A DNA stretch of 64,000 nucleotides, taken from assembly GCA_022496805.1 (NCBI GenBank), contig CM040106.1, positions 4,960,001-5,024,000 on the forward strand, given 5' to 3'. The stretch is from Pohlia nutans (Eukaryota > Streptophyta > Bryopsida > Bryales > Mniaceae). Position 1 is the stretch's first letter, and the number at the start of each line of letters is the position of its first letter. A program made the translations under genes and the position numbers. Positions 27,011-39,320 of the stretch are shown here, piece after piece. The notes beneath the pieces were generated by a model that was given only the letters and a program-made list of their open reading frames with translations, was not told the DNA's origin and searched no databases.

Positions 27011-28355
27011 CTGCACAAAAATACGCGCCTCAGATTACCAACATCAACTAAAAACCAACCCGCTTGTTCATCGCCAATACCAAACCCTAATTAAGTTCAG
27101 CTTAGACAGAGCGCGCACTGAACTTGTTTGAAATCACCTCCAACTTCTTCTACTCCTCACCTTGGACATTCTCCACCCCTTGCAACCCCGTCAGATTTGA
27201 AATTATATAGCAGTAGACTCCAGCCACCTTTCTCAAGTCTTTGAAGTCACTGTAAAATGAATGAAGACAAGATTCTACTATTAGAACTCCGAAAACCGCA
27301 AGCATACCACTAGATCTCCGAAAACCGGACACAACCACAGAATGCACGTCAAGAACTTCAACACCAAATCCCGCCTCAGAAGCAGCGCCGCAGTGGTGCA
27401 AGCAACCCTAGGCAAAAATCAAAGATACAACGCACAAAGCAATGAACACCAAAAACCCTCGTTATCCAAATATTTCATTTGGGAATTTGGATTGAAAATG
27501 AATAGTTTTTCATGCATTGACCACCATAAAATGCATTGTATACCTCTGCCTCAATATTTTGTCTCTACCTACTATTTCCAGCTCTAGTTTAGATTAAAAT
27601 AATTAGATAAATTGATGCATTATATGGTAACCTTATTTTTTATACACATAACTTTGTAATTGAAGAGGTCCTTCATTATATCATAGAATTGCATAAATTT
27701 TCTAACAAATGAATAAAAAAATACCCTACATTCTTTCTTACATGGTTTCATAAATTTTTGCAAGTGCCCTACCCGAGCAGTCCTGTTCAAAATTCCGTTT
27801 TAGAACATGGTTGAAAATATCCAAGGGTGTTGAAAGAGGTTTTCAAGCTCTAGTTCAATTTACAGGTTGTCGCCTAGATTGCAGGTTATAATATAAGTAT
27901 CCTTGTCTCTCTCTCTGTAACCATTTCAAGTAGATGAAACTATTTGCATAGGGTTGTGATTCTTAGAAAATTGTGCCTACAAACGTGGAGTTAGTAGATA
28001 TTGCCAGTAATCAAAGGTGCAAATCAAGAGGAGGTAAACAATCCATACACTTGAAAATGTTCTCATGATTGTTTAATTGTATTTTGCTAGGCCTATAATC
28101 ACCTCATACTTGATGACAATAGCTTGAACATTGTGAATTTTTATTTGGACACAGTTCAATTTGGGGAGCATTTCGTTGCTTAGTGGGTCATATTTACATT
28201 TTTTAGGTCTTAATTGAGTTATGGTTCAAAGTACTTTTTTCATCATGTTATCTCAAACCAACTCTTTGAAGTTGAACATTTGTAGGTATATTTGTATATT
28301 TGTACAATTCGTGAAAAGATTTGAATTTTGAGAATCCATAAATTGGATATCTATC

Positions 28356-28782
28356 CTCGGGGAGTTCACTCAATGTATTTTATGTGTATCACGTGCGAAC
28401 AAATCTTTGACCCCCTATATTACATTGTAAATAATCAATCAAACAACTTGAAAAAATTATCGGATGTTTCTTTATGTTGAAAGTTTATATTGTGAAGTTT
28501 TGGGAATTTTTTTTAATCAAATAAATTTCTTACAAATTTTTGAAGTAAATAAATACACTATATAACTAATTTCAGTATTTTAGAGCTAGTTTCAATTGTG
28601 TTTTTAGAATTGGTTTTGAATTTAATTGAAATAAGAGTTTTCTAAAATGAAAGATACAATGTTTATGTGACCACTCTCAAAAATTTGGAGCTAAATCAAA
28701 TTTTATAAAAAAGTATATAGGGGGTTGAAAATCACTTGTTCGCACGTGATACACATAAAATACATTGAGTGAACTCCCCGAG
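28356..28782. mobile_element. 427-bp MITE, copy 2, with perfect 8-bp target duplication
   Basis: Same 47-bp CTCGGGGAGTTC terminal inverted repeats and same length as copy 1, with only a few substitutions by eye. It is flanked by an exact 8-bp direct repeat, TATCTATC (28,348-28,355 and 28,783-28,790). Two copies 1.6 kb apart with independent target duplications show these are separate insertions, not a segmental duplication. Confidence 0.92.
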
Positions 28783-29014
28783 TATCTATCAAAACCAATT
28801 TACCAACCTCTTCTGTGGTTCAAATATTACACAAAAGATGACCAAATGAAAAGTTTATAGCTCCTCAAATTCTAAACCCGTTAATGTCTAGATCCACCAC
28901 CAAATTTGAAGATGTGTTATAAAATGTTTGATGAATCACAAAATTGTAGACATACAAAGAAAAGTTGTAAATTTCTCAATTTGTGGATCACATTTGTACA
29001 GTTGGATTTATCAA

Positions 29015-29017
<3 letters not shown>

Positions 29018-29056
<39 letters not shown>
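29018..29056. repeat. (TA)n microsatellite
   Basis: TA run of about 19 units in AT-rich spacer. Confidence 0.95.
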
Positions 29057-29059
<3 letters not shown>

Positions 29060-29589
29060 TAATTTTTAATTAGTTTTGCAAAGTCATTTTTGAAATTTGT
29101 TACAAAAGTCCCAAATTAACAATTTTTAATAAAGAAGATTTATAACAAATTTGGAATAATGTGCATTAAGAGATAGTATAATTTTCATTATTTGATTCTA
29201 CTTATTTTGGAAAATTACAGTTAGGGTCTCACTTTTTAACTCCTAAACATCTTCACCCCTCTCTAAATTCGGAGAATTCCATAGATGTCTTATAAAATGT
29301 AATTAAGAAGAATATTTCAAACATGCTTGAGGAAATCATTTAGTGTAAATTTTGGGTACATATGAGTGAACAAAGGGTAGTTAATGGGGGGCTATGAAAT
29401 AATTCGAATATTCTACTATTTATAGTATATTTAGGTTATCTTATATATTCCAAGAATATTCCCAAATATTCCCAAATTGGTTTTAAAATAGCCTATATTA
29501 CTTCTTTAAATTTATAATGTTTATCTCAAATGAATGAAAAACACCCTATATTTGTTCTCTCATAGTTATCTAAATTCTTGATAGTGACT

Positions 29590-30040
29590 TCTTCGTGCAA
29601 ACATGTTGTATGAATAAAGTTGTACCTAATGAATTTTTGATTCTATTGATACAGTTAGATCTATGATTGTTGTCACTAATGTTTTGTAATATTTGAAATT
29701 TGAAATTCAAAATTATTTTGTATTTTGATTACAAATAAGATATTGACAATTTGTACATGAAATTTTTGTAATTGATTGAAATGCAGTACTAAAAGTTTTG
29801 TGATTTTTAGAGCTGTTTTGGTTGCTTAATTTTATGAGTTGACTTTTTTAAGAGCACTTTTACACTGAGACCTTCTAAATTTTGGGTGAATCACTACAAC
29901 ATGAAATGAAGCATAAACATTTCATAAATCATCTCCTTTCTAATTGGATTACACATGCATGAAGCTAACTTCCCATAAAATATATATTAAAAGATCCTCA
30001 CTGCAAAAAGTCAATGACGGATAAGGAACCTATATCTGAT
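29590..30040 (+). repeat. Dispersed AT-rich repeat, copy A
   Basis: Shared blocks with 46,262-46,730 and 61,080-61,530, in order: TGTATGAATAAA, TTTAGATTCTAT or similar, ATGATTG..TCAC, TTTGAAATTTGAAATTCAAA, GATTACAAATAAGATATT, TTGTACATGAA, TTTTATGAGTTGACTTTTT, TCA(C)TACAACATGAAATGA and ATGCATGAAGCTAA. No reading frame, no clear terminal repeats. Confidence 0.7.
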
Positions 30041-30334
30041 TCACTAAATTGTTCACTCTTTAGATGGTTGGCCGTTTAGGGGTTGAACTAAGAATGAAAC
30101 TTGATATAAACCAGTTTTTTTGTTTTCAAAATAAAATCCCAATATCTTATTTTGAAAGCCCATACCCTACAAGTGGTAGTCAACTAGCAGAAAAACAAAG
30201 GAAAATCTGAATGGATGAAAAATTGTACATGATGTAGTCAAGAAAAGGTTTACAATTTGTTTATCGTACAATATATGGACATTGGCGCATCAAAGGGTCT
30301 AATGTGCAAGAATAGGTTCAACTATTCTATATAT

Positions 30335-30341
<7 letters not shown>

Positions 30342-30386
<45 letters not shown>
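30342..30386. repeat. (TA)n microsatellite
   Basis: TA run of about 20 units following ATAAATATAAATA, in spacer without genes. Confidence 0.95.
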
Positions 30387-30388
<2 letters not shown>

Positions 30389-30399
30389 GGATAATTTAG

Positions 30400-31156
30400 A
30401 GGACCAATTGTAATGTATGAAACATAATATAAATTTTTTTATTATAAAAAGAAAGATATTAACTTGAAATTCTCTTCAAATTTTTATTCTACTACAGGTA
30501 GATTAATTGTATGTGTTTGTTAGTGTTATGAATGGGATAGAACCTCACGGTTGCACCATTCTTGTTCTCTTATTACTATACTGAAAAATAACTAATGTGC
30601 AAGTGATTATAAAGACTTTGGTAGTGTTAATGGCATGTGATACCGGTACTATGTAACAATATATTTATGGCTTTAGAATTTATAAAATAAATTTATAAAT
30701 ATAATATAATATAATAATAATAATATTCTAATACCTCAAAATATAATAATAATTTTAGTAATATTCCAATATTATATAAAAATCTATCAGTAACGTATTG
30801 TTAAAATCATTGAATGATACCATTTTATACTTGATGAATTTTTGTTATTGAATTATATGTTGACATTAAAAATATAATACTGACTCGATGGAGTGAGTTT
30901 TGAAGTGAGTTCATCCATTTCTTAGGGCATTGTGGGTATATGGTTAAGAGAGTGTGATAATAAAGAGTTCACCAATAAATTTTGATTCAAGATTCAGTTC
31001 CCTGATGGGTGGTTCATATCGGCACCCAACTGTCACGGAGCAAAGTTGGAAGTCGCGAGGCAGGTGGGTTGCGGGCCACAGGAGATGCTCTAAGACACAT
31101 GTTTGAGATGATTGAATAATTGGTATTGCGTCATTTGACGAAAAGAAATTGCTATC
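30400..31156. other. Spacer and presumed promoter region of PF20
   Basis: Bases 30,400-30,900 are very AT-rich with (ATA)n-like stretches and no gene. GC rises from about 31,000 toward the PF20 start codon. I cannot pick a TATA box or transcription start with confidence. Confidence 0.3.
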
Positions 31157-34100
31157 ATGTCTGAGACTATTAGTTTTCCAAGCCTTGGAGGACCTGATGA
31201 CGAGCTTCTGATTCTTCCAGGTCACATTTATCCTCCTGCCTTTATTTTTATTTTGTGAACTTCAGTGGTGGAGATCGGCCATGAATTATTCCTGTGACAT
31301 GAAGGAATATGAATTTCTGTGCAGACGATAGCTTTGACGACAGTGAGTATGGGTATGAAGAGGTGGGCATTGACGAGGAGTTTGAGTCAGAAGGCGATAT
31401 CGAGTCTGAAGATCTCGAAGCCACCCTTCTTTCCTTACAGAAGCTCTCATTTCTTCTTGGTGAGTACTTGGCGCAGAAATTCGTCATGGATTCTTGGACT
31501 TTTATCGGCTGTTTTTCCAGTGCGGTAATGTTGTCATTTGCTTAATCCCTGCTGAGGAGTATTTGGTGGACATGTGGATTCAGGCAAAGGACAGAAGAGT
31601 GTTGCGTACCCAGACATACGGCGGCAACGAGAGGTTCTGGATGATTTTGTGCGTAACTTCTGTATGACGTACAGTCTACACAAAACGCTCGAAGTATTCG
31701 AAGTAAGAATATACTTTAATTGATTCATCAAGTTCCGGGCAAGATTGCAAGAGTATCGATAAGATGTAATATTTCCATTCAAATGTGTTCCATTTGTTGG
31801 GTTGATTGTGGGTCCTGTGGGCTAGGTGGAGTGGTTTGATGCGAAGGAGAAGGGGAAGGTAATAGACAGCCAGCTGATAATGGTACCAGATGAATATGGT
31901 CGCTCCTTACAGCTCACCAATATTCTGAAGCGCCTTCAAGACCAACTCGAACAACAAACTATCGTTGCTCAGTACTTGCCCCCTTCCATTCTCCTCAGGC
32001 TCACCTTTCGCGAATTTCTATTAGTTTGAAGGAAGTTTTCCAGCACTACAGTGGCCATTCTGTGTCGACACAATTGTATTCACGCCAAATTTTAGGGTTT
32101 CTGGATTTCGCTGGGCGTAATATGTAACTGGGTGTGGCCACATTACTCTGTTTAGAACAGATTAGTTGTAGAGTGTATTTACGCTTTTGACATAGCAAGG
32201 ATGAGCGCAATCATCTTTGTGACTGAGGATACACTCAGATGGGCAGATGCCGAGCAGAGATGCTTGAAAAGTTTCGGAAGGAAAGGAACTTGCATCGTAT
32301 GCACCACAATCGGATTGCGCAAGAGAAAAACAAGTTAGTCGTCGATATTAAGGTGGTATACTGCATTAATCATCATTATTTTCCTTTGCAGCTCAATTTT
32401 CAGATGCTAAGTAATGCTTCGTTTCTGCATCTCGCTACAAACATCATGTGCTTCAGACGTTAATGTGCAGAGGTTGCGGACCCACTTTGGAAAGTACGAT
32501 GGCCTGCTTGAACAGCTGAAGAAGAAATACGAGCAAGCTGTGAAGGCCAAGTCACTGATGGCATTGGAAAGGGATAAACTGCGAGCCATGGTAGATCTCT
32601 CTAAGTCCCCATTTGTACCGAACATTGCAATCACTACACACGGGGATCATGAGGTATCTTTTTTCTTCAGGTGGAGAAGGCAGAACTACTCACAGACGAC
32701 AATCCTCTATCACTTACCTACAAAGGCCCCAAGTACGGCAAAGGTTCCATGACTGCAGTGCCGAGGGCAGATCCTTTGATTTCTGCGTGCAAAATAAACC
32801 CCTTCCATGAGGCGAGAATATCACTCACAGATGTCCGAGCGTATATGCTCAAATCCACCTTCCGAGGCCATATGATGTCTGTGAGCAAGTAATTCGTGAC
32901 CACAGATCTAGTAACTTCCTTTTCTTGTGTAGTTCATACTCTTACAATTTAGCGAAGCCTCAGCTGTGAGTCTTGAAATGATTTAAGTCGAGCTGTTGTA
33001 GAGTTCGTACAGATGACGCATTCTGTTGCAAATTTTTGGCAGTGTCATTATTCACCCGAAAAAACCGGTCGTTGTCACTGCTTCTGATGATGGAACATGG
33101 CGGATGTGGGGATTGCCTGCTGGTGATCTCATCATGACCGGGGAAGGTCATAAAGATTGGGTGTCTGGCCTCGATTTCCATCCCAAGTTACTCCTCAACT
33201 CTTCTTTAATCCTAGATTGAAACGTCGTTAGTCATAAGTATTAGATCAAATGCAGTATTTGCAACTGTGAAGAGATCATTGCTGCTAGTTATTCTTCTAC
33301 CTATTCATGTTGCATAAGTGTTGAGGAATTCTGATGATAGGGGGTGGGTTCAATAGAGGCATGCACTTGGCTTCCACATCTGGGGACTGCACAGTGAAAT
33401 TGTGGAGTTTTGAGAAATCACGTTGTATTCATACATTCACCGATCACACCCAGGTTTGAATCTATTAATGTTATTATTAGAGATCTCAGGTCCAATTCTG
33501 CTTTGATTGTTCTAAGGCTGAATATAACTCTGACGAAAGCTTCTTGCAAGCAGCGAGACTGCCTGATCTTGGCATTTCCTGACATGCTTAAATTTGCTCG
33601 TTTTGCATTTTATGAACTGTCCTCTCCTGTCTTGCACGCGTTTCTTTGCATGGCATCTTCTTAATACGACTTCTTACTTGTATTGAGTACAGGCAGTGTG
33701 GTCAGTATCATATCACACGAGTGGTGATGTTCTTGCAAGTTCATCTCTGGACCATACTTCACGTCTCTGGGATCTTTATGCGTACGATCGAATTATCTGT
33801 GTCATTCTTGATTTGCGATATTACTTATAGTTAAGGAATCTGAATGTAGCTTGAAATCTCGACTGTTCTCCAACTTTCCAGCTTTCTCAAGGTTCCAGAG
33901 GATTATTTTGTTTTTTCTAAACTTTTTAGTTCTGGTCAGTAAATTTGCAGTACATGAGTTGATTGGTGTTGTTTGGGCTTGCCATTATTTTGAACAGGAT
34001 GAAATGCCGCGGCACCTTACGGGGCCACGTGGACTCAGTGAATTCCATAACGTGGCAATTGTATACTAATATTATCTCCACTGCAAGCAGCGACAAGACT

Positions 34101-34865
34101 GTCAGCCTGTGGGATGCTAGATCTGCAGTGTGTGTGCAAACCTTCTATGGCCATAAAGCATCCTGCAACCAGGCTTGTTTTGACAACAAGGTCATCTCTC
34201 TGCAGTACAAACTTCCACTTCTTTAGTATACAAATTGTGGGTCATTTTGATATTGAAGCTTGACTGTCAAGACGACTTCTGGCTCATCCAGCTCATCCAG
34301 CTCATCCAGCTTACCAAATAGACATAAAATGGGTCATTTTCATCGATGGCAGGGATTTATGATAGCCTCTGTGGATGCGGATGGGGTCGTGAAACTGTGG
34401 GATGTGAGGAAAGTAGCTGAATATGCAACAATCAATGTTGGACCTCAGTCTGCTAACCGTTGCTGTTTTGATCCTAGTGGCCTTGTCATTGCTATTGCTA
34501 GCAATGACCAACGCATCAAATGGTTAGGCCCTGCAATGCACAGCTAATTAATACGAAGCATATACCTGGCATATGTCAATGGATTTGGATAGCACGACCC
34601 ATAGATTGTTAAATCTGAAGTGCTCTGCAGCTTCCAAATCAACTCAGAGGTGGTACCCGTGGCTGAATTAAGGGGCCATGAGGATGCGGTGCAAGCTGTG
34701 GTGTTCGACCCCAGTGGCAATTTCATGGTATCAGGTAGCTCAGACAGCACATTCCGTGTTTGGGGAGACCTCGAAAGGACGCCAGAATCTGAGTACTTTT
34801 CTATCAAACATGATTCGCCTCTATCAAAGCTTGTCCTTAGTGCTTTCTTTACTATCAGCAATTGA
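31157..34865 (+). CDS. PF20: PF20/SPAG16 orthologue, axonemal central-pair WD40 protein (13 exons, 611 aa)
   Basis: Exons by GT-AG sites: 31157-31220, 31325-31459, 31584-31702, 31826-31963, 32239-32352, 32471-32590, 32671-32888, 33043-33186, 33357-33453, 33693-33781, 33998-34190, 34353-34522, 34631-34865. They total 1,836 nt, keep phase throughout and end at TGA, giving 611 residues, close to Chlamydomonas PF20 and human SPAG16 (about 600-630). Residues 1-60 are acidic. A conserved helical segment and coiled coil follow (about 75-235; KFRKERNLHRMHHNRIAQEK is the family hallmark). Seven WD repeats run from about 294 to 580 (RGHMMSVS, GHKDWVSGLDF, SGDCTVKLW, GHVDSVNSITW, SSDKTVSLWDA, DADGVVKLWDV, GHEDAVQAVVF). 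PF20 sits on the bridge between the C1 and C2 microtubules of motile axonemes. In plants that means sperm flagella, so expression should be confined to male gametogenesis. The weakest splice choice is the donor at 31,964 (ATC/GTTGCT). The last 30 residues are unlike the family and may be mis-spliced. Confidence 0.9.
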
Positions 34866-35710
34866 TTCATATGGAATTGGAAGGGTTCTTTTTCCAAGTC
34901 CGTACTGTTATTAAGTCACTCCTGACCATTGTTGTTTTTTCAATTTGTGATGAAACAGGGCTGGCGTCATTGAAGGAGTGCAATCGTACTATCCATGCTG
35001 ATTCATCAGCAATGAACAACAAAGCAATGGAAGTTGGAACCCATTGCTTTCTATCAATTTTTTTGAAGTGATGATGGCTTCTTGACTGTACTTCGTTCTC
35101 CTTTCAATTCATTCTTAAATTTTTTGGGAGCTTTAAAGGACACGATTGGACACAATTAGAACTAGTTACTATTGGGGCTATATTGGCAGATGCGGCGTCC
35201 CTTGTTTTGATTTGTGCGTGCATGTGACAACGTCTTTATGTATTGTATCAATCTTTATGATCTGCTGAGAGACACGAAACAGGAAATTCTAGTTGACCTG
35301 GAGGTGGTCCACGAAGATACTTCATGGATAGGGTGGAAATTTTTGGTAGTAATTACCAACGAGTATAATTAGTCCTAGCCTAATATTCTTATTGATTACA
35401 ACTTCTTTCGAATTAGGTGTTGCTTTTACTTTGACAATAGACATTGTACAAAAGAGTGCCCTGCTCGTCTTCAGGCAAGGGAATCATGACGTGACAATAC
35501 TTGTAAAGTAAAGTATCCTTTATGTGGGGTGCTCAATGAAGACACACAAGAATCCTAAAACAACATATCCCAATAACTTAGGATGAGTTTATGTTAAAAA
35601 AAATGTGTCCCCGTGGGCAAGCTTGCAAAGCCTCCTTGCGGGTAGTAGGAGTTGTTGCCTATCCCATTGTTTGGCCCTATTGCCTCCTGCATGGCCCTGC
35701 CCATCATCCG
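34866..35710. other. 3' flank of PF20 and junction with the gypsy element
   Basis: Possible 3' untranslated sequence follows the stop. An acceptor-like ACAG at 34,957-34,960 precedes GC-richer sequence, so a further 3' exon is possible. No canonical AATAAA was picked. From about 35,590 the base composition changes sharply to the GC-richer sequence adjoining the LTR at 35,711. Confidence 0.3.
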
Positions 35711-36450
35711 TGTAATGCAACTCTTGCACTATGTCTCGCGCTGCCTACTTCGAGGCAGTTCCTAACACTTTATTAGCACAAGCATCACACAGATTAGTAC
35801 TCAACTTAACTAGGTTCCCGCAACCCGAGATCATGATTCCCGTCACGTTAGTCCAATTCTAAGGGTCTCACCGATTCACACCCACGAGCCAATGCCTCGC
35901 CACGGGTACAACTTTCCCACGTGCCATTGCGTACTCTGAGTCTAAAGCGCTACCCTTCGTGCCTCATTTCAAGGCACGGACCATCCTACTACTTATATCG
36001 ATCCTCTCACCCGATACGAGGTCCCAACTCAATTTTGCCTTCATCGCGGGGCCGCGGTTTCCAACTATACCGCGCAGCCAGTTCCCGTGATGCTCCTCCA
36101 AATTAAAAGACACTACACCTTACCCCACTCTATGGAATTTGATGTCCTCATAAAATCTCAATATGACACTCCCATCTGTCTCAGTCGAGGCAAATGAGTT
36201 TTGCCTTCACGCGCTATAAGGTGACTAACCCCTTCATGTGATGCCTTCGTTGCGCGTCCTCTATAGTTTGTATTTCCTACGCGCTTATTGGTCCATCAAT
36301 ATGACTCGGACTCAGTTCCTACTGATACTTCCTTGTCAGTTCCTACCAAGGTACTCCCTTTCACAACCTCACTTTGCCAAGAGTGAGTGATAAACATTTA
36401 TTAATGTCGGCATGTAGAATGTGTTTTGGAGTTATTTAGCTCCCATTTTT
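35711..36450 (-). repeat. 3' LTR of the minus-strand gypsy element (inner end approximate)
   Basis: It begins TGTAATGCAACTC at 35,711 and aligns with 43,417 onward (CGTAATACAACTC). Shared blocks include CAAGCATCACACA, TTAGTA(C/T)TCAACTTA and ATTCACACCCACGAG/AAG. The inner boundary could not be fixed because the other LTR is truncated. A pyrimidine-rich tract at 36,781-36,806 is a candidate polypurine tract on the minus strand, so the LTR could extend that far. Confidence 0.65.
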
Positions 36451-37499
36451 GTTCACCCCATAGGACATGGTTGGCCAATATGCGCTCCCGCTTCCAGATG
36501 CATCATACAACGGAATCCTACTACGGCTCGATGCCCACACCTTGTTCTTGCCACAAACAAGCTTACTATCATAAAAAGGTAACCATAGTGTACGTCCCCT
36601 TATCGGCGCCCATTGCTATAGTTCCTCTTTGTATTCCCTTCCTGAATTTGGGTTCCTTCACCTTTGTTCTTTAGACCTGGGTTTTGTTCTCCTTTACAAC
36701 TTGTTGTCAATGAATATGAACTTCTTTGGAGTAAAACTTGTTTGCCACGCACTTTGAGGAAAGAAGTTGAAAGTTTTCACTTCCTTCTTCTCCTCCCTCC
36801 CTCATTGAAACTATGATGTCTCCATCATCTTCTATTATAAATGTAAATTGTCTTGCGATACTTGTTACAATCTGGTTTGTCTTAAAGAGGTCCTTCCTCC
36901 TCATTAGACATTCTTTGAATCTCTGTATTCGCAATCAAGTCAACTAGTACTTTACCTTTGGATTTGGCCTTAGCTAATTTTACATCAATTAACCTTTTAG
37001 CGTCATCTGTCTTAGTCAGGTACTTTACATCACATTGATCTATTTGTACTCAAATGGGCTATATCTATGGAGCAAATACTTTTATTGCTTGACCCTACGC
37101 TATACATGTCTTGAATCCAAGATTGCCATGATCCTGCCCACTGCACCATCTTAAAGTTCATACTTTGGCGGTGGGCGTGGATCCTCTTGCGAAAACTGCA
37201 AGTTCGTCTCATCTTTATTGTACTTCTTGAGTTTTGAGACAAAGAACACTGGATGCCAATTCGTGCCAAACCTTTTGTTAATGTCCAAAATGTAAACATT
37301 TTGGGGAATGGTCTTCTCCACTGGAAATAGTTCAATTCAACTTGCAGATCATTTAGCTGACAATTCCATAGGTAGCCCCAAGTTCCTTGAATCCAACCAG
37401 ACCTTTTCATCTCTTTGATGCTTGTTCACCACATTCACATAACAATCTTGAGACATGGCTGACTCTAGCTTTGCATTTCTCAAAATCACATTACGTCGT

Positions 37500-37955
37500 T
37501 CCACATAGCACAGTGCATTGTTTGAAAAGTATCCCGACAGCCTCTCTTGATCGCGGTACCATTTGCTTCAATCAGAGCAAACCTGAGTGGCTTGCGTTGC
37601 CTCTTGTGTATAGCACATAAAGAATGGCCTATTGCCTTGAGGCACTGTTTGTATTGTGTTGTAGCTTAATTTTGCTATTGGTAGCAACATTGGCGAACTT
37701 AACTCGTCACCTTCACAAAATGACCTCATGTACATGTTGAGGAAGGAGATGATCTTTTCAATTTGCCCATCCTGTTGACGATGCCAAGCAGTTCTCATTA
37801 TGAGGTTCATACTTGTCTTGCGCATCATATATTGCCAAAATGTTGTTTGAAAAACAAAACCTCTATCACTAACAATGTCCCATGGAAACCCTTTGTACCT
37901 AACCTAGTTGTCAAAAAACTACTAGGCCACCTCATTTGCGATCACCTTCTTTGTA
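37500..37955 (-). pseudogene. Integrase C-terminal half, gypsy (-)
   Basis: The reading SMNLIMRTAWHRQQDGQIEK corresponds to the integrase core segment normally ending in HPQTDGQTE, with the third catalytic Glu retained in QIEK. It follows a GFPWDIVSDR-like segment carrying the second catalytic Asp. Frames are broken between 37,830 and 37,955. It is the continuation of the part at 38,950-39,320 across the inserted 992-bp element. Confidence 0.65.
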
Positions 37956-38947
37956 CAGTGGGGTGACACCGAAATTGTCCCCTTGTGCAATTCCAGGGAA
38001 AGTGCCCACACTGCTGCCAACTTTGACACCCTCCCGAGCAATGGAAAATTGTTATTTATACATGAAATTTTAGACACAAAATCATTGTTATGTTGAAAAC
38101 ATGTGTACCAAATTTCAAAGCTAGAGGATTGATAAAAAAGAAGATATTTAGGATTTACTAACAAGGGGTAGTTGTAAGAAATGTTTCACAGCTGCCAACT
38201 TTGACACCCTCCCAAGGATTAAAGAAATTTTTTTTTCACATGGGATTTTCGGAGTAGGAACATCTTTATGTTGTTTACACATGTGAAAATATTCTAGTCC
38301 AAAAGACCCACAAAAAAAATGATATTCCAAATCTACCAACATGTGTAGTTGTGAGAAACAAAGTTGCTTCACAACTACGTTGGTAGATATAGAATAACTA
38401 TTTTTGTGTGTATCTTTTGGCCTTGAAAATTTTCATACATGTGATAAACATTGTAAAGATCATGTGACAAAACTTTCATATTGAAATAACATATTCTCAG
38501 CTCTAGGGAGGCTGTCAAAGTTGGAAGTTGTGAAGCAACTTTGTTTCTCACAACTACACCTGTTGGTAGATTTGGAATATCATATTTTTCGTAGGTCTTT
38601 TGGACTTGAATTTTTTTCACATGTGTAAAAAACATAAAGATGTTCCTACTCCAAAAATTCCATGTGAAAAAAAAATTTCTTCAATCCTTGGGAGGGTGTC
38701 AAAGTTGGCAGCTGTGAAACATTTCTTACAGCTACCCCTTGTTAGTAAATCTTGAGTATCTTTTTTTGTATCAATTCTCTAGCTTTGAAATTTGGTACAC
38801 ATGTTTTCAACATAACAATGATTTTGTGTCTAAAAGTTCATGTATAAATAACAATTTTCCAGCGCTCGGGAGGGTGTCAAAGTTGGCAGTAGTGTGGGCA
38901 TTTTCCCTGGAATTGCACAAGGGGACAATTTCGGTGTCATCCCACTG
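37956..38947. mobile_element. 992-bp inverted-repeat element flanked by TA
   Basis: The outer ends are CAGTGGGGTGACACCGAA and its inverted copy ending CATCCCACTG, directly flanked by TA on both sides. The two arms (37,956-38,376 and about 38,525-38,947) are inverted copies of roughly 420 bp with few differences. Each arm is itself made of units of about 180 bp beginning with the 20-mer GCTGCCAACTTTGACACCCT or its complement. Including one unit in the central spacer there are about five, two in one orientation and three in the other. It has no coding capacity. TA flanks and CAGTG ends suggest a Tc1/mariner/pogo-type MITE, though that family call is inference. Confidence 0.8.
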
Positions 38948-38949
38948 TA

Positions 38950-39320
38950 CAACGCACAAAAGTTGCCTATTTGGTGAGCCTATCACTATGATTGCATCTC
39001 ACTCTCTTGACTTGGGGAAACCAATCATGAAATCCATTGGAACTGATTGAAATGGCATCTTTGGAATAGGTAATGGCAAGAGCTTTCTAATCTTGGATTG
39101 AGTGCTGTGTTTATTCATTTGACACTTAACACAAGACTTGATGTATTCTTCAACATCAAATTGCATGCAAGGCGAGAAATATTTCTTCTTCAACTTAGCT
39201 TGAGTTGCCCTTACATTCTTATGTCCCGCAAACTGTGGTGTATCGAGATAGTCATGATGTAGTTTTTTCCTCAAATATCCATAAAAAATGTAGAGGTGGT
39301 TCTGCTTGAAGTAATGCAAA
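38950..39320 (-). pseudogene. Integrase zinc-finger half, gypsy (-)
   Basis: The reading YIKSCVKCQMNKHS is the C-x2-C half of the HHCC finger. It is followed by the chromovirus-typical proline-rich spacer and PMDFMIGFPKS, holding the first catalytic Asp. A stop (TGA) falls shortly after PKSRE, and the frame is then lost at the 992-bp insertion at 38,947. Confidence 0.75.

Noticed and set aside
30944..31225. 93-codon minus-strand frame
   Set aside because: It overlaps the first PF20 exon antisense and has no domain or splice support.
35591..36674. Several plus-strand frames of 60-82 codons
   Set aside because: They lie in and around the LTR of the minus-strand gypsy element, so no gene is supported.
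37956..38947. Minus- and plus-strand frames of 74-103 codons in the inverted repeat
   Set aside because: The frames mirror each other because of the palindrome, and the sequence is non-coding foldback DNA.
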